This document shows, one piece after another, positions 24,555-32,939 of a DNA stretch of 49,517 nt. Under the pieces are notes generated by a model, which saw only the letters and a list, made by a program, of their open reading frames with translations, was not told the origin of the DNA and did no database searches. The translations under genes were made by a program, and so were the position numbers. This DNA comes from Thermoguttaceae bacterium. Lineage in GTDB: Bacteria; Planctomycetota; Planctomycetia; Pirellulales; Thermoguttaceae. Each line of letters opens with the position of its first letter. Position 1 is the first letter of the stretch. The stretch is from assembly GCA_017407125.1 (NCBI GenBank), contig JAFQXE010000040.1:1-49517 (forward strand), in the 5' to 3' direction.

Positions 24555-24998
24555 TTAACCCTGTTTGACTTTGGCGCGTTCGATTGCTTCCATAACTTCG
24601 GGAAGAATTCGGGTCGGGCGGCCGTCTTTGATATTGACAAACGCCCAAAGCGTTTCCCCGGTTGCGATGGTTAAGCCGTCTGAAGGACGAACGATTTCGT
24701 AGCTTCTGACGCTGGAGGCTTTTTTCACTTCAGAAATCCAGGTGCGAATAACCAACTCGTCGCCCAAAAACGCCTGATGAAGATATTCAATTGTGTGTCG
24801 GCGGGCGACCCAGGTTGCGCCAAGCTGAAGATAGAATTCCGGCGTCAACCCCCAGGAAGAGGAATTTTTAATGGCAACGTTTTCCATCCATTTGACGTAA
24901 ACGACGTTGTTGACGTGTTTGTTCTGATCGAGGTCGGATTCTTCTACGGTATGCAGCCAATCGTACGGCGTGGTTATAACAGGAATGTCTTTATTCAT
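24555..24998 (-). CDS. YbgC/FadM-type acyl-CoA thioesterase
   Basis: A 147-residue hot-dog-fold thioesterase. Seen: the 4HBT signature DLDQNKHVNNVVYVKWMENVA near residues 18-38, the helix LQLGATWVARRHTIEYLHQA and the strand ELVIRTWISEVKKASSVRSYEI. Its ATG overlaps the end of the ExbD/TolR gene by eight bases (ATGAATAA), so the two are co-translated. In proteobacteria ybgC also lies with tolQR, and the MCE lipid-transport genes follow here, which supports an envelope-lipid role. Substrate not readable. Confidence 0.88.
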   Translation of the reverse strand: MNKDIPVITTPYDWLHTVEESDLDQNKHVNNVVYVKWMENVAIKNSSSWGLTPEFYLQLGATWVARRHTIEYLHQAFLGDELVIRTWISEVKKASSVRSYEIVRPSDGLTIATGETLWAFVNIKDGRPTRILPEVMEAIERAKVKQG

Positions 24999-25452
24999 TT
25001 GGCGTATTGGGAATGTCGCTGATTTCTGCGGCGAACTGAACTTTTGTCAGTCCGCACAGACGACATAAATCGTAAATATCGATTACTGCCCCCAGCGGAA
25101 TCTCCGGGGCGATGTCAAGCAAAACCGGCAAATCGGATTTTGCCTCAGACAGGGCTTTGAGCGTTGAGCCAACAGAGTCCAAAGAATCGTACCGAACGTC
25201 CGCAATAAGCCAGTAGAGCGATCCGTCTGTACGGATTTCAATTACCGCTTCGTCCAGGTCGAGCAGTTCAGGAGGAATGGCGTCCGGCGATTTTATCGCG
25301 CCGGGCAAAGAGAGATTTGTCGACAACAGCCATTCCGGCTGAATAAAGTTTGACGTACACAGGAAGAATATCAGCAGCTGAAATATGACGTCAATCATAG
25401 GCGTCATGTTCATTTCGAAAGACGATTTGCGCTGATTGACCGGGAGTTTCAT
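24991..25452 (-). CDS. ExbD/TolR family energy-coupling protein
   Basis: A 153-residue protein from the ATG at 25452. A TTG at 25557 would add 35 doubtful residues. Seen: the single membrane helix with the conserved aspartate in NMTPMIDVIFQLLIFFL near residues 15-31, followed by a periplasmic domain of about 115 residues with the pattern ALSEAKSDLPVLLDIAPEIPLGAVIDIYDLCRLCGL. TolR and ExbD work with a TolQ/ExbB proton channel. No such gene is next to it. It heads a run with the YbgC thioesterase and then the Mla genes. Confidence 0.85.
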   Translation of the reverse strand: MKLPVNQRKSSFEMNMTPMIDVIFQLLIFFLCTSNFIQPEWLLSTNLSLPGAIKSPDAIPPELLDLDEAVIEIRTDGSLYWLIADVRYDSLDSVGSTLKALSEAKSDLPVLLDIAPEIPLGAVIDIYDLCRLCGLTKVQFAAEISDIPNTPNE

Positions 25453-25580
25453 GACGTTGCGGGGAGGGCTGATATTCAAGCGTTGCGTTCCGCGGGAGAA
25501 CGATTCTCCTATAAATTCAAAACGAAACGTTTTCTTTAGACTATCAATATACTCCAACAGCCATGATTGTCAAGAGGAAA

Positions 25581-25657
25581 ATAGGAGGCAGTAGGCAATA
25601 GGCAGTAGGCAATAGAGAGGAATTCCCTATTTCCTACCCCCTAAACCCTACAGCCTG
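25581..25657. repeat. heptad-repeat hairpin, locus F (TAGGCAG/CCCTAAA)
   Basis: The left arm is TAGGCAG/TAGGCAA heptads (25581-25618) and the right arm is CCCTATT, TCCTACC, CCCTAAA, CCCTACA heptads (25624-25657). The arms pair at the TAGG core and vary in the tail. The right arm ends directly at the stop codon of the response-regulator gene (25658). Confidence 0.82.
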
Positions 25658-26719
25658 TTACCCGATTGATATATCGCAGAATTGGAGCAGTAAATTTTTC
25701 ATTTTGGATAAGTCGTAATGTCGAACGGCATAGAGAAGCCGGTCTGACCACTGGATTAAAGAACGACAGTGAATCTGCTCGCCAAACTGGTGAACTTCGT
25801 CTGAAAAGTTCTCCACTTCTGAAAACGTCATTCCCTTTGACATCCGTTTGCATTTGACAACCCATTCATGGCGTTTGCTTTCCCAGGAAGACAGAACGTC
25901 GACGGGCGGCGCGTCAATAATTTTGTTCTTTCTTTCCATTTCCTCTGATTTTTTCCAGGCGCCGAGCCATTTTGCCAGCATTGTTACCAGCGATGCTGGA
26001 GAAAGCGGTTTGCGAAGAATGTCGCTGCAGCCAGCCGCCAATAGCTTATCATCTTGATTTGAGTCAGCATAAGATGAAAACGCGATTATCGGGATGTTTC
26101 CTGTGATGGGAACAGGAGCGGCGCCCCTGCGCTGTCTTGTGGCGTTTGCCGCTTGATAAAGCGTTTGCTCCCACGCGCGAATCTGTTGGATTATCTGCGT
26201 TTGTCGAGAACCGGGAAAACAAACGTCCATCAAAATCAGGTCGGGAAAGTACCGTTGAACTTTATCGAGCGTTTCGTCAACGTTGTAAATGTGAATCCAG
26301 CCGAAATGGTATGGTTTGAGAATTTGCGCCAGAGCCAAATGCGTCTCGCCCAAATCGTCAACTATCAATATTGTACACGGAGGAAACTCAAAGCTGTTCA
26401 AGTCAACGGAAACGGGTTTAATAGAAGGAATTGTCGAACCGCTGGTCTGTTTGATGGATTCTGGATTCTTTGTTGAGGATTCTGCCTCTGCAGAAACGAC
26501 GTTTGGGCGGTTCGTTGAAATACATTTAGCTCCAGACTTGTCTTCCTGAACGCGAACGGAAATTTGAACGATCTGTTCAGAAGAATAGCGTATCGCGTTT
26601 TGAACCAGATTGACTAACAGCCGACGCATTTGATCTGAATCAGACAGAAAGCGCTGAGGGTTTTTATCCTGAACGTCCAGGACAAGATTGAATTGATTGT
26701 TACAAGCGGCAGAACTCAT
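25658..26719 (-). CDS. response regulator with a kinase remnant
   Basis: A 353-residue protein with an unusual domain set. Residues about 20-55 resemble the N-box of histidine-kinase ATPases (DQMRRLLVNLVQNAIRYSS with Asn41), but the G1, F and G2 boxes that should follow are absent. A low-complexity Ser/Thr linker runs to residue 110. Residues about 115-252 are a receiver domain: acidic pair Asp121-Asp122, phosphoacceptor Asp165 in LILMDVCFPG, Ser215 in IIAFSS and Lys237 in ILRKPLS. It has an extra loop near 183-207. Residues 260-353 are helical and could be an Hpt-like or output domain; no clear histidine motif was seen. The start has AAAGG upstream. It is either a reduced hybrid kinase or a regulator that kept a fragment. 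Confidence 0.7.
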   Translation of the reverse strand: MSSAACNNQFNLVLDVQDKNPQRFLSDSDQMRRLLVNLVQNAIRYSSEQIVQISVRVQEDKSGAKCISTNRPNVVSAEAESSTKNPESIKQTSGSTIPSIKPVSVDLNSFEFPPCTILIVDDLGETHLALAQILKPYHFGWIHIYNVDETLDKVQRYFPDLILMDVCFPGSRQTQIIQQIRAWEQTLYQAANATRQRRGAAPVPITGNIPIIAFSSYADSNQDDKLLAAGCSDILRKPLSPASLVTMLAKWLGAWKKSEEMERKNKIIDAPPVDVLSSWESKRHEWVVKCKRMSKGMTFSEVENFSDEVHQFGEQIHCRSLIQWSDRLLYAVRHYDLSKMKNLLLQFCDISIG

Positions 26720-27885
26720 GAAATAATACCTTTCAGGTGGGGGAAACAGTACGATGGCGTGGTAGTTATCAAGGGGGGATCGGAAAAGGAAAGGACGGGG
26801 TTGAACGAGTTGTTGTCAGCTGTCCAAGCCCCGACCTTGTCCCAACGCAATTACCCTAACCCTATGCAAAACCGTTGGTTAAGTTTTATTCAAACTTAAC
26901 GTCCGAATTATTGCCGAAATCAAACGGCTTTTCTGGCAACGTTGGCAGCCGTTTTTTCCTCTGAAATAATCAGGAGGAAGAACCGGCGTCGCCGGAGGAA
27001 TGGCTTCCTCGACGACGCCGTTGGGAAACGGATACCGAGAAAGAAAAGCGCCAATCAACTTCTCGTTGAGGAGAGCGCATTCGGTCGCGCTTTGGGGTTG
27101 CGCAAAGGAAAGCGCATTGATTGCTTTGTATTGCCTCCTTTTTGACGCGTTCTGGGGACGGAAAGCGAAATCTCAAAATGAGCTGGAAGCGCGGATGTTT
27201 TATTCGCGCTCCACGGGGAGCGCTTTTGAAGAAACCTGTTAAACTCAATGGTTTATGGGGGTTTCATGATTATGGAAACAGGAAATATTGAGTTCCTGGG
27301 GAATCGTAATTAAAACAAGGTCTGAAATAATTTTTGGGGAATCTTTTGAGGAATCATTTACAATCTTAAAAAGTTCTTTAACTTGCTTGTACTTTACTTA
27401 TCGTCATAAACAATCTCTGTCTTTAATCCATTGCAAAAAATATTTACAAATCTGCAACAACTTTGTTCGTCAACTAATCAAAAAACAATTATTATATGTC
27501 TAATAATCGTCTTTTCTCTACATTTACAAGAGCAAGTTATCTTGCGCCTGTTGATATTGTTTTAGCGCTTTTTTTGTTTGTTGTCAATAAGCGCTTCTAC
27601 ATTTTTTTAAAATTTTTCATTATTTTCTCGATTTTTTTCATGCATAACAACTCTCTGATTTAAAAATTTTATCTATATTCCAAAAAATCAGACCTTTCTT
27701 TGAAATTTTCCTGTTTTTTCGCCCTGACGCCCATTTTCATTTTATTTATTTCGATAATAATAGATCTCATTACAAAAAAGAAAAAATACAGGCTCAAACG
27801 CGACCTCAGAGATGGGGATAGAATGAATTGACTTTTGCGTTTTTGTTCCCTGTTTTAATTCCTAAACGTCAGGAGATTAGCTGGT
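26720..27885. other. 1.2-kb gene-free region with strong stem-loops
   Basis: No coding frame convinces here. Stem-loops on the plus strand: GACGGGGTT..AAGCCCCGAC (about 26794-26835), AAACGGCT..AGCCGTTT followed by a T-run (26921-26958, terminator-like), GGCGTCGCCGGAGGAA..TTCCTCGACGACGCC (26985-27030), and GCGCTCC-ACGG-GGAGCGC then TTTT (about 27207-27227). From 27280 to 27830 it is AT-rich without clear structure. The last 60 bases hold the ribosome site of argB (GGAG, 10 bases before ATG) and a weak TTGACT. Confidence 0.45.
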
Positions 27886-28776
27886 ATGATGCAGCAAGCC
27901 ATCGAAAAAGCCAATACGCTGCTTGAAGCGTTGCAATGGATTCGAGAATTCCGCAACAAATTCACAGTTATTAAATTGGGCGGTTCCGTCATGACAAATC
28001 CGGTTGCCATGTCGCGTCTGCTGTTGGACGTCATTTTTATGGAAACGGTCGGCATGCGTCCGATTATTGTTCATGGCGGCGGTCCGACGATCAATCGCGC
28101 CATGGCAGAAGCGGGAATTAAACCGGTTTGGGTGCAGGGGAGACGTTACACAGACGAACAGACGCTGTCCATTGTAGAAAAAACGCTTGGGCGAGAGCTG
28201 AACGAACAGCTGGCTGACCAGATTACCATTCTCGGCGGGCATGCGGAACCGCTTAATTTCCGCACGCACAACGTCCTGTTTGGACGCAGGCTCAAGCTCT
28301 TTGGCGAAGACGGCAAATTACTTGACTTGGGCAGCGTCGGAGAAGTTACTCGCATCGACGAAGACTACATTCGATATCTCGTCGAATATAAGAACGTGAT
28401 CCCGGTTATTCCGTCGATGGCGCTGGACGATGAATCCTGTTCAGGAGGAAAGCTGAACGTTAACGCAGATTCCGCCGCGAATATCGTCGCCCAAAAACTT
28501 CATGCTGATAAACTTATTTTCCTGACGGATATCAACGGCGTTCGACGCGATAAAAACGACCCGTCAACATTAATCAATTCACTCAACTCCAAAGAAGCGC
28601 AGGCGTTGATTGACGAACACGTTGTCGACGCCGGCATGATTCCCAAATTGCAGGCGTGTATTGACACCGTCAACAAAGGCGTCAAACAGGTGCATATTAT
28701 CGACGGCGGCGTTCGACATTCGCTCCTGCTGGAAATCTATACAAACACGGGGATCGGAACGGAAATACACAAATAG
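27886..28776 (+). CDS. argB: acetylglutamate kinase
   Basis: A 296-residue kinase for the second step of arginine synthesis (N-acetylglutamate to its 5-phosphate). Seen: VIKLGGSVM near residues 28-36, IVHGGGPTIN near 61-70, the substrate region GLNVNADSAANIVAQKL-like segment (here KLNVNADSAANIVAQKL) near 189-205, LIFLTDINGV near 210-219, and AGMIPKLQA near 249-257. The N-terminal helix IEKANTLLEALQWI is typical of arginine-sensitive ArgB, so feedback inhibition is likely but inferred. The start has GGAGA. A heptad hairpin begins eight bases after its stop. Confidence 0.96.
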   Translation: MMQQAIEKANTLLEALQWIREFRNKFTVIKLGGSVMTNPVAMSRLLLDVIFMETVGMRPIIVHGGGPTINRAMAEAGIKPVWVQGRRYTDEQTLSIVEKTLGRELNEQLADQITILGGHAEPLNFRTHNVLFGRRLKLFGEDGKLLDLGSVGEVTRIDEDYIRYLVEYKNVIPVIPSMALDDESCSGGKLNVNADSAANIVAQKLHADKLIFLTDINGVRRDKNDPSTLINSLNSKEAQALIDEHVVDAGMIPKLQACIDTVNKGVKQVHIIDGGVRHSLLLEIYTNTGIGTEIHK

Positions 28777-28783
28777 GCGGCGG

Positions 28784-28848
28784 CATAAGGCATTAGGCAA
28801 GAGGCAGTAGGCAGTAGTATAAAACCTCTATTGCATATTGCCTCAACC
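28784..28848. repeat. heptad-repeat hairpin, locus G (TAGGCAG type)
   Basis: The left arm is AAGGCAT, TAGGCAA, GAGGCAG, TAGGCAG (28784-28817) and the right arm is CCTCTATTGCATATTGCCTC (28825-28844). Read in reverse, the right arm gives GAGGCAA, TATGCAA, TAGAGG, in register with the left. It starts eight bases after the argB stop. Confidence 0.85.
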
Positions 28849-28897
28849 GTCGCTTTGCGCCAATTACGCTTTACGAATTACAAATTACGAATTATTT
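28849..28897. repeat. heptad repeat, locus G2 (AATTACG type, single arm)
   Basis: GTCGCTTTGCGCC is followed by AATTACG, CTTTACG, AATTACA, AATTACG, AATTATT heptads. The reverse complement resembles locus H at 19474-19513, including the GCGCAA end. It abuts locus G. After it, AT-rich sequence leads to the DUF1080 gene. Confidence 0.75.
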
Positions 28898-29012
28898 CCC
28901 GTCCCCCCCTTCTATTTCCTTAGAGTTTTGATTAGAATATAGATAAAAGTCCTGATTCTGTAAAGTAGCAGAGGGGCGGACGTTTATTTGTTTTTTTAAG
29001 AGAGAGTCTATC

Positions 29013-29672
29013 ATGAAACATTTTATTCCCGCATTATTGGCAGTTGTTTTGTCGATTCCGTGCGTTGCGTTCTGCCAGACGGTTTCAGACGAAGAAAAAG
29101 CAGACGGTTTTGTCAGCTGCTTCGATGGTAAAACCATGGACGGCTGGGTTGGAGACACCAAAGGCTACTTCGCTCAAGACGGCGTTATGGTCTGCAAGCC
29201 TGGAGGAAACGTTTACCTCGCCAAAGACTACAAAAACTTCGTTTATCGTTTTGAATTCAAACTGACGGAAAACGCCAACAACGGCGTTGGAATTCGCTGC
29301 GAACGCGGTAAAGACGCCGCTTATTATGGCATGGAAATCCAGGTTCTGGACAACTCCGGCAGCGCCTATCGTCACCTGCAGCCGTATCAGTATCACGGCT
29401 CCATCTACGGCATCGTCCCGGCGGATCGCGATTGCCAGAAACCGGTTGGAGAATGGAACACTGAAGAAATCTACGTCAACGGAACCAAGATCAAGGTTAC
29501 GGTCAACGGCAAAGTTATCGTTGACGCCGACATTGCTCAATTCAAAGGCGACGGCGACACGATGGATCATCGTCAGCACCCCGGTCTTCACAACGAAACT
29601 GGCGCTATTGGATTCCTCGGACACGGACACTATGTCGAATTCCGCAACATCCGCATTAAGGAATTGCCGTAA
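29013..29672 (+). CDS. secreted DUF1080 (3-keto-disaccharide hydrolase-like) protein
   Basis: A 219-residue protein with signal peptide MKHFIPALLAVVLSIPCVAF (cleavage after CQ or VAFC, so a lipoprotein is possible). The mature part is a single DUF1080 jelly-roll domain: FVSCFDGKTMDGWVGD near residues 30-45, FVYRFEFKLTENANNGVGIRCERG near 71-94, YGMEIQVLDNSG near 98-109, WNTEEIYVNGTKIKVTVNGKVI near 148-169, and TGAIGFLGHGHYVEFRNIRIKEL at the end. The family is very common in planctomycetes, and some members hydrolyse 3-keto-glycosides made by Gfo/MocA-type enzymes. The specific substrate is unknown. Confidence 0.88.
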   Translation: MKHFIPALLAVVLSIPCVAFCQTVSDEEKADGFVSCFDGKTMDGWVGDTKGYFAQDGVMVCKPGGNVYLAKDYKNFVYRFEFKLTENANNGVGIRCERGKDAAYYGMEIQVLDNSGSAYRHLQPYQYHGSIYGIVPADRDCQKPVGEWNTEEIYVNGTKIKVTVNGKVIVDADIAQFKGDGDTMDHRQHPGLHNETGAIGFLGHGHYVEFRNIRIKELP

Positions 29673-29674
29673 GT

Positions 29675-29733
29675 TTAACGCTTAGTTTATAGGCTTTTGG
29701 CGCATAGGGTTTAGAGAAAAGTCTCCTGGCTCT
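29675..29733. repeat. heptad-type hairpin, locus I (worn)
   Basis: Starts three bases after the DUF1080 stop. GCGCATAG (29700-29708) pairs with CTATGCGC (29730-29737), inside degenerate heptads ending in TAG (CGCTTAG, TTTATAG). The loop is short. The architecture matches the other loci but the units are eroded. Confidence 0.5.
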
Positions 29734-30810
29734 ATGCGCTTAATAATACCAGTTAAAATGAACAAGACAAATCTTAATTCGCTCTGGTTTCTACTTGCCG
29801 GTTTGGGAATTGGAATTATCGCTTATGGCGGTTTTAAAGCGATTTTTGAACAAGCTCCGCCGCCGCCAACCGTTCCTAAATATATAATGCGTCCAGAACC
29901 GCCAGAAGAGAAGTTTGGCTATCAGTTTGAGACGTTTATGTCTACGCCTGCGCTTGAAGCGCCGCTTGATTTTTCTCTTGACCCGTCGGGAAGTTTGTTT
30001 TTCACTCTGGACAAGAAATTTTATTTAATCGGTTTAACCGCTCCGATTACGTCAGAGGCGGAACTCCCTCAACAACTTGACGGCGCGACAATTGGAACTG
30101 TTACATCGGCTGATTGGGCGCCGGGAATTCCAGTTGATTCGCTTACTGTGTATTTGGGAACCAATACCGGCGTATATCAGTGGGTTGTTCCCACGTCGCT
30201 GCCAGAGCCTAAAGAAGACGTCTTAAAAGACTTGGCAAAAAGATTTACAGACGGCTTTACGGAGGAATCGCGTCTGGATTCCATACGCTTTTTTGGCGGA
30301 AAGCTCTTTGTTGCCGATTCCGGCGCAGGCGAGCTTCGCCTTTACGACCAGAAATCCGGAGAATTAATTCAAACGGTAAAGTTATCAGCGCTTGATCCGC
30401 CATGCGGAAAGAATTTGAATATCGATATTCGTTCAAACGGTTCCGATTCCGATTATACCGTTTGGATTGCAGACCCGGACAACGCCAGATTCGTTCCGAT
30501 TCAGTCTGACGGTCAATGCGACGTTTCCCGCATTTGGGGACAGCGCGGCGAAACGCTGGACAGCTTCCAGGGGCAATTCGCGCCATCGCATTTTACAATT
30601 GAACCGGGCGGGTCATTTATCGTTGCGGAACAAGACTATCCATACGTCAAAAAGTATCGTCCAGACGGAACGTTTGAATGCATCGTTGCTGGCGACCGGG
30701 CGTTTAACTGGTCAAAGTCGGATAAGCCCTTTGTCGTCTCGTTTGACGGCAAAGTTTATATTCTTTCTCCGGAAACGAATAACATTTTACAGTTTTCTCC
30801 CAAGCCATGA
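29734..30810 (+). CDS. membrane-anchored beta-propeller-like protein
   Basis: A protein of 350-358 residues. Two starts are possible: ATG 29734 and ATG 29758, neither with a clear ribosome site. After a short basic start there is one membrane helix (LWFLLAGLGIGIIAYGGF), a Pro-rich linker (QAPPPPTVPKYIMRPEPPEE) and a periplasmic part of repeated beta-strand units with D-x-x-G turns, such as LDFSLDPSGSLFFTL, RLDSIRFFGGKLFVADSGAG and HFTIEPGGSFIVAEQDYPYVKKYRPDG. This resembles NHL or PQQ-type propellers. The family is not certain. It overlaps the next gene by four bases (ATGA), so they are co-translated, which may link it to isoprenoid-lipid synthesis. Confidence 0.75.
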   Translation: MRLIIPVKMNKTNLNSLWFLLAGLGIGIIAYGGFKAIFEQAPPPPTVPKYIMRPEPPEEKFGYQFETFMSTPALEAPLDFSLDPSGSLFFTLDKKFYLIGLTAPITSEAELPQQLDGATIGTVTSADWAPGIPVDSLTVYLGTNTGVYQWVVPTSLPEPKEDVLKDLAKRFTDGFTEESRLDSIRFFGGKLFVADSGAGELRLYDQKSGELIQTVKLSALDPPCGKNLNIDIRSNGSDSDYTVWIADPDNARFVPIQSDGQCDVSRIWGQRGETLDSFQGQFAPSHFTIEPGGSFIVAEQDYPYVKKYRPDGTFECIVAGDRAFNWSKSDKPFVVSFDGKVYILSPETNNILQFSPKP

Positions 30811-31721
30811 TTTCGCTTAGTCAGTCGCAGCAATACTGCCGCCAGGTCGTTAAGAACTCCAAGAGTTCTTTTGGACGCGCTATTTCGATCCTTCCCTCAG
30901 AGTCGCAAACGGCGATGGAAGCGCTGTATGCGTTTATGAGAACGATTGACGACATTGCAGACGACGATGCGCTGAACGCTCAAGAGAAAAAGAATCGACT
31001 TGAAGAAATTCGTCAGCAGATTTTAGAGGCTCGAGAGGATTTCACGCCGACGTATAACGACAGCGATCTGTTTAATTTCGTCCCAGCGTTTTCGGACGCT
31101 GTTGAACGATTTGCCATTCCGCAGTCTTGCGTAACAGACGTCATTGACGGGATGCTGTTCGATTCAGATTTTCGCCCTTTGAAAAACGTCGACGAGCTGA
31201 AATGGTATTGTCATTGCGTTGCGGGAACGGTTGGTCTGGCGTGCGTTAAAATCTGGGGGTTGAAACAAGGCGACATCTCCGTCGAGCATGCCTGGGGCAG
31301 AATCGAAAGCTGGATTGAACAGCAGGCGTTTGCCGTTCAGTTGACCAACATTCTCCGCGACATAAAAGAAGACGCTCTTCGCGGCAGAGTTTATATTCCC
31401 GTTGACGTTTTGCGCCGATACGCCTGGAACCCTGCTCTGTTTATTGATCATGTTCAGAAATGCAGTTTCAAAGAGGGCGAGGCGACAGACATGATTATGG
31501 ACCTGGTCGCCATGGCGGAAGGCAATTATTTATCCAGCAAGCTGCTTGACGAATATCTTTCCCCTCGCGGGCAGAAATCGAATCGTCTTATTCGACGCGT
31601 CTATGAAACGATATTACAAAAGGTCAGGAATTGTCCTGACCTTGTCTTGGCGCAAGGCGTTCACCTTTCCCGCTGGGAAAAAGTGAAGCTCGCTTTTACA
31701 GAATTTCTTTGGAAAAAGTAG
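30807..31721 (+). CDS. squalene/phytoene synthase family protein
   Basis: A 304-residue trans-isoprenyl diphosphate synthase that condenses two prenyl diphosphates head to head. Seen: the substrate region SFGRAISILPSES near residues 21-33, the first aspartate motif RTIDDIADDD near 45-54, YCHCVAGTVGLACVKIWG near 132-149, and the second aspartate motif QLTNILRDIKEDALRGRVYIP near 178-198. All metal-binding aspartates are present. The family includes HpnC/HpnD of hopanoid synthesis, squalene synthase and CrtB, and this one cannot be split between them by eye. No partner hopanoid or carotenoid genes are in the window. Confidence 0.88.
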   Translation: MISLSQSQQYCRQVVKNSKSSFGRAISILPSESQTAMEALYAFMRTIDDIADDDALNAQEKKNRLEEIRQQILEAREDFTPTYNDSDLFNFVPAFSDAVERFAIPQSCVTDVIDGMLFDSDFRPLKNVDELKWYCHCVAGTVGLACVKIWGLKQGDISVEHAWGRIESWIEQQAFAVQLTNILRDIKEDALRGRVYIPVDVLRRYAWNPALFIDHVQKCSFKEGEATDMIMDLVAMAEGNYLSSKLLDEYLSPRGQKSNRLIRRVYETILQKVRNCPDLVLAQGVHLSRWEKVKLAFTEFLWKK

Positions 31722-31774
31722 CGCTTTGTTTTATCCAGCGTCAGCTAAACCGTAAACAACCGCTTTCTGAAAAC

Positions 31775-32749
31775 TTAATCTTGAGGTTGTTCGTCAACAG
31801 CCTCTTTCTTCTTTATAAAACCATTTTCAATTGCGGTAAAAATAGCCGGGAATATGAAAATCAGGAAGATTATGGTTACAAACCTTGTTACAAAACACCC
31901 CCAAGGGTCAGTAAAAAGCGTGCAGAAGAAACCTTTGCAATGTTTCAAACCGAGAACGCCCCCAAAACCAACGATAAATCGACACAAACCAATTAAAGCG
32001 CTGGCGGGCGCCTGAAATTTCACAAACCGTTTTTCCAGAAGCCAACCCAAAACAACGCCTATAAACAAACCTCCGTTACTCCAACTGTCCAACGCCATTT
32101 TTTGAGGATCAACCAGCAGTTTCCCTTCAGCGTCGTAATCTAACGGATAGCTTTTGAATGTTATGTAAGCTAAATATACGGCAACGATTAGAATGCTGAC
32201 TCCGAGAATTACGAAATCTCTGTTCTTTCCGTTCTTCTCCCATTTCAAAACAAACCACGCCAGAGGAATGCTTAACATGCCGCAGGTAAATCCGACAACG
32301 ACGTCTTGAGGCGTATGAACGCCCAAAAAGTTTCGCGAAAAGCAAACCAGAAGAATTAGAACAAACAGAAAAGAGGCTAAAACAATCCGTCTGCGATTTT
32401 GCCATGCTAACGCGCCTAAATACGCGGCGGCGTTTGTTGAGTGTCCGCTTGGAAAAGAGTATCCTGTAGCGCCAGCCAGAGCTTTTTCAGGAGGGATGAT
32501 GCGAGGATCGCGTATCCATGGGCGATAAACGCAAAAGATCTGTTTAAGCAACCCGTTAAAAAGCAAAGCGAAGCCCACAGACCAAATGGCCAGGGTTGCG
32601 TCTTCTTTTTTACCGCACAAGTAAACGTAACAGAGTATAGGAATAAACAGCACGAATCCCAAACCCGAGATGAGTTCAAAAAACTGAACGACTATATCGG
32701 GCGCTGCCAGTCTAATCTTTTGAAGAAATAACAGATATTCAAGATCCAT
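31775..32749 (-). CDS. PAP2-family membrane phosphatase
   Basis: A 324-residue integral membrane protein of the lipid phosphate phosphatase family. The three catalytic motifs are complete: KQIFCVYRPWI near residues 68-78, the PSGHS motif in YSFPSGHSTNAAAY near 97-110, and SRNFLGVHTPQDVVVG near 138-153 with the catalytic histidine and aspartate. About eight hydrophobic segments are visible, with extra helices after residue 230 beyond the core. Likely substrates are undecaprenyl or phosphatidyl diphosphates, but this is not shown. It is convergent with the squalene/phytoene synthase gene. No Shine-Dalgarno precedes the ATG. Confidence 0.88.
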   Translation of the reverse strand: MDLEYLLFLQKIRLAAPDIVVQFFELISGLGFVLFIPILCYVYLCGKKEDATLAIWSVGFALLFNGLLKQIFCVYRPWIRDPRIIPPEKALAGATGYSFPSGHSTNAAAYLGALAWQNRRRIVLASFLFVLILLVCFSRNFLGVHTPQDVVVGFTCGMLSIPLAWFVLKWEKNGKNRDFVILGVSILIVAVYLAYITFKSYPLDYDAEGKLLVDPQKMALDSWSNGGLFIGVVLGWLLEKRFVKFQAPASALIGLCRFIVGFGGVLGLKHCKGFFCTLFTDPWGCFVTRFVTIIFLIFIFPAIFTAIENGFIKKKEAVDEQPQD

Positions 32750-32850
32750 ATTTTAGGAGGAAACAAATAAAGTAAAAAAGGATAAAATCAACGCTTCCGG
32801 GAAGCGCATGGATCAACGCATTAACACGAACGGTTTTGCGCTTAAAAGCA

Positions 32851-32878
32851 AAAGGAGGCAATAGACAAGAACGTGAAT
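32851..32878. repeat. heptad-repeat relic, locus K
   Basis: GGAGGCAATAGACAAGAAC resembles one or two TAGGCAA heptads, with ACTGCCCCCC following about 20 bases later. This is probably an eroded member of the heptad family. The rest of the 190-bp spacer is plain. Confidence 0.3.
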
Positions 32879-32939
32879 TCTTAACCACTGCCCCCCTTTA
32901 ACTGTTTAAGCCAATAAATAAGTACTTACCGAAAGATTA

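Noticed and set aside
25581..25657. CRISPR-like array
   Set aside because: Units are only 7 bp with no spacers, and the two arms are complementary; no cas genes are present.
26720..27250. RNase P, tmRNA or 6S RNA
   Set aside because: Characteristic conserved segments of these RNAs were not found on either strand.
27288..27503. 71-residue plus-strand frame in the AT-rich spacer before argB
   Set aside because: No ribosome site, low-complexity composition and no recognisable feature.
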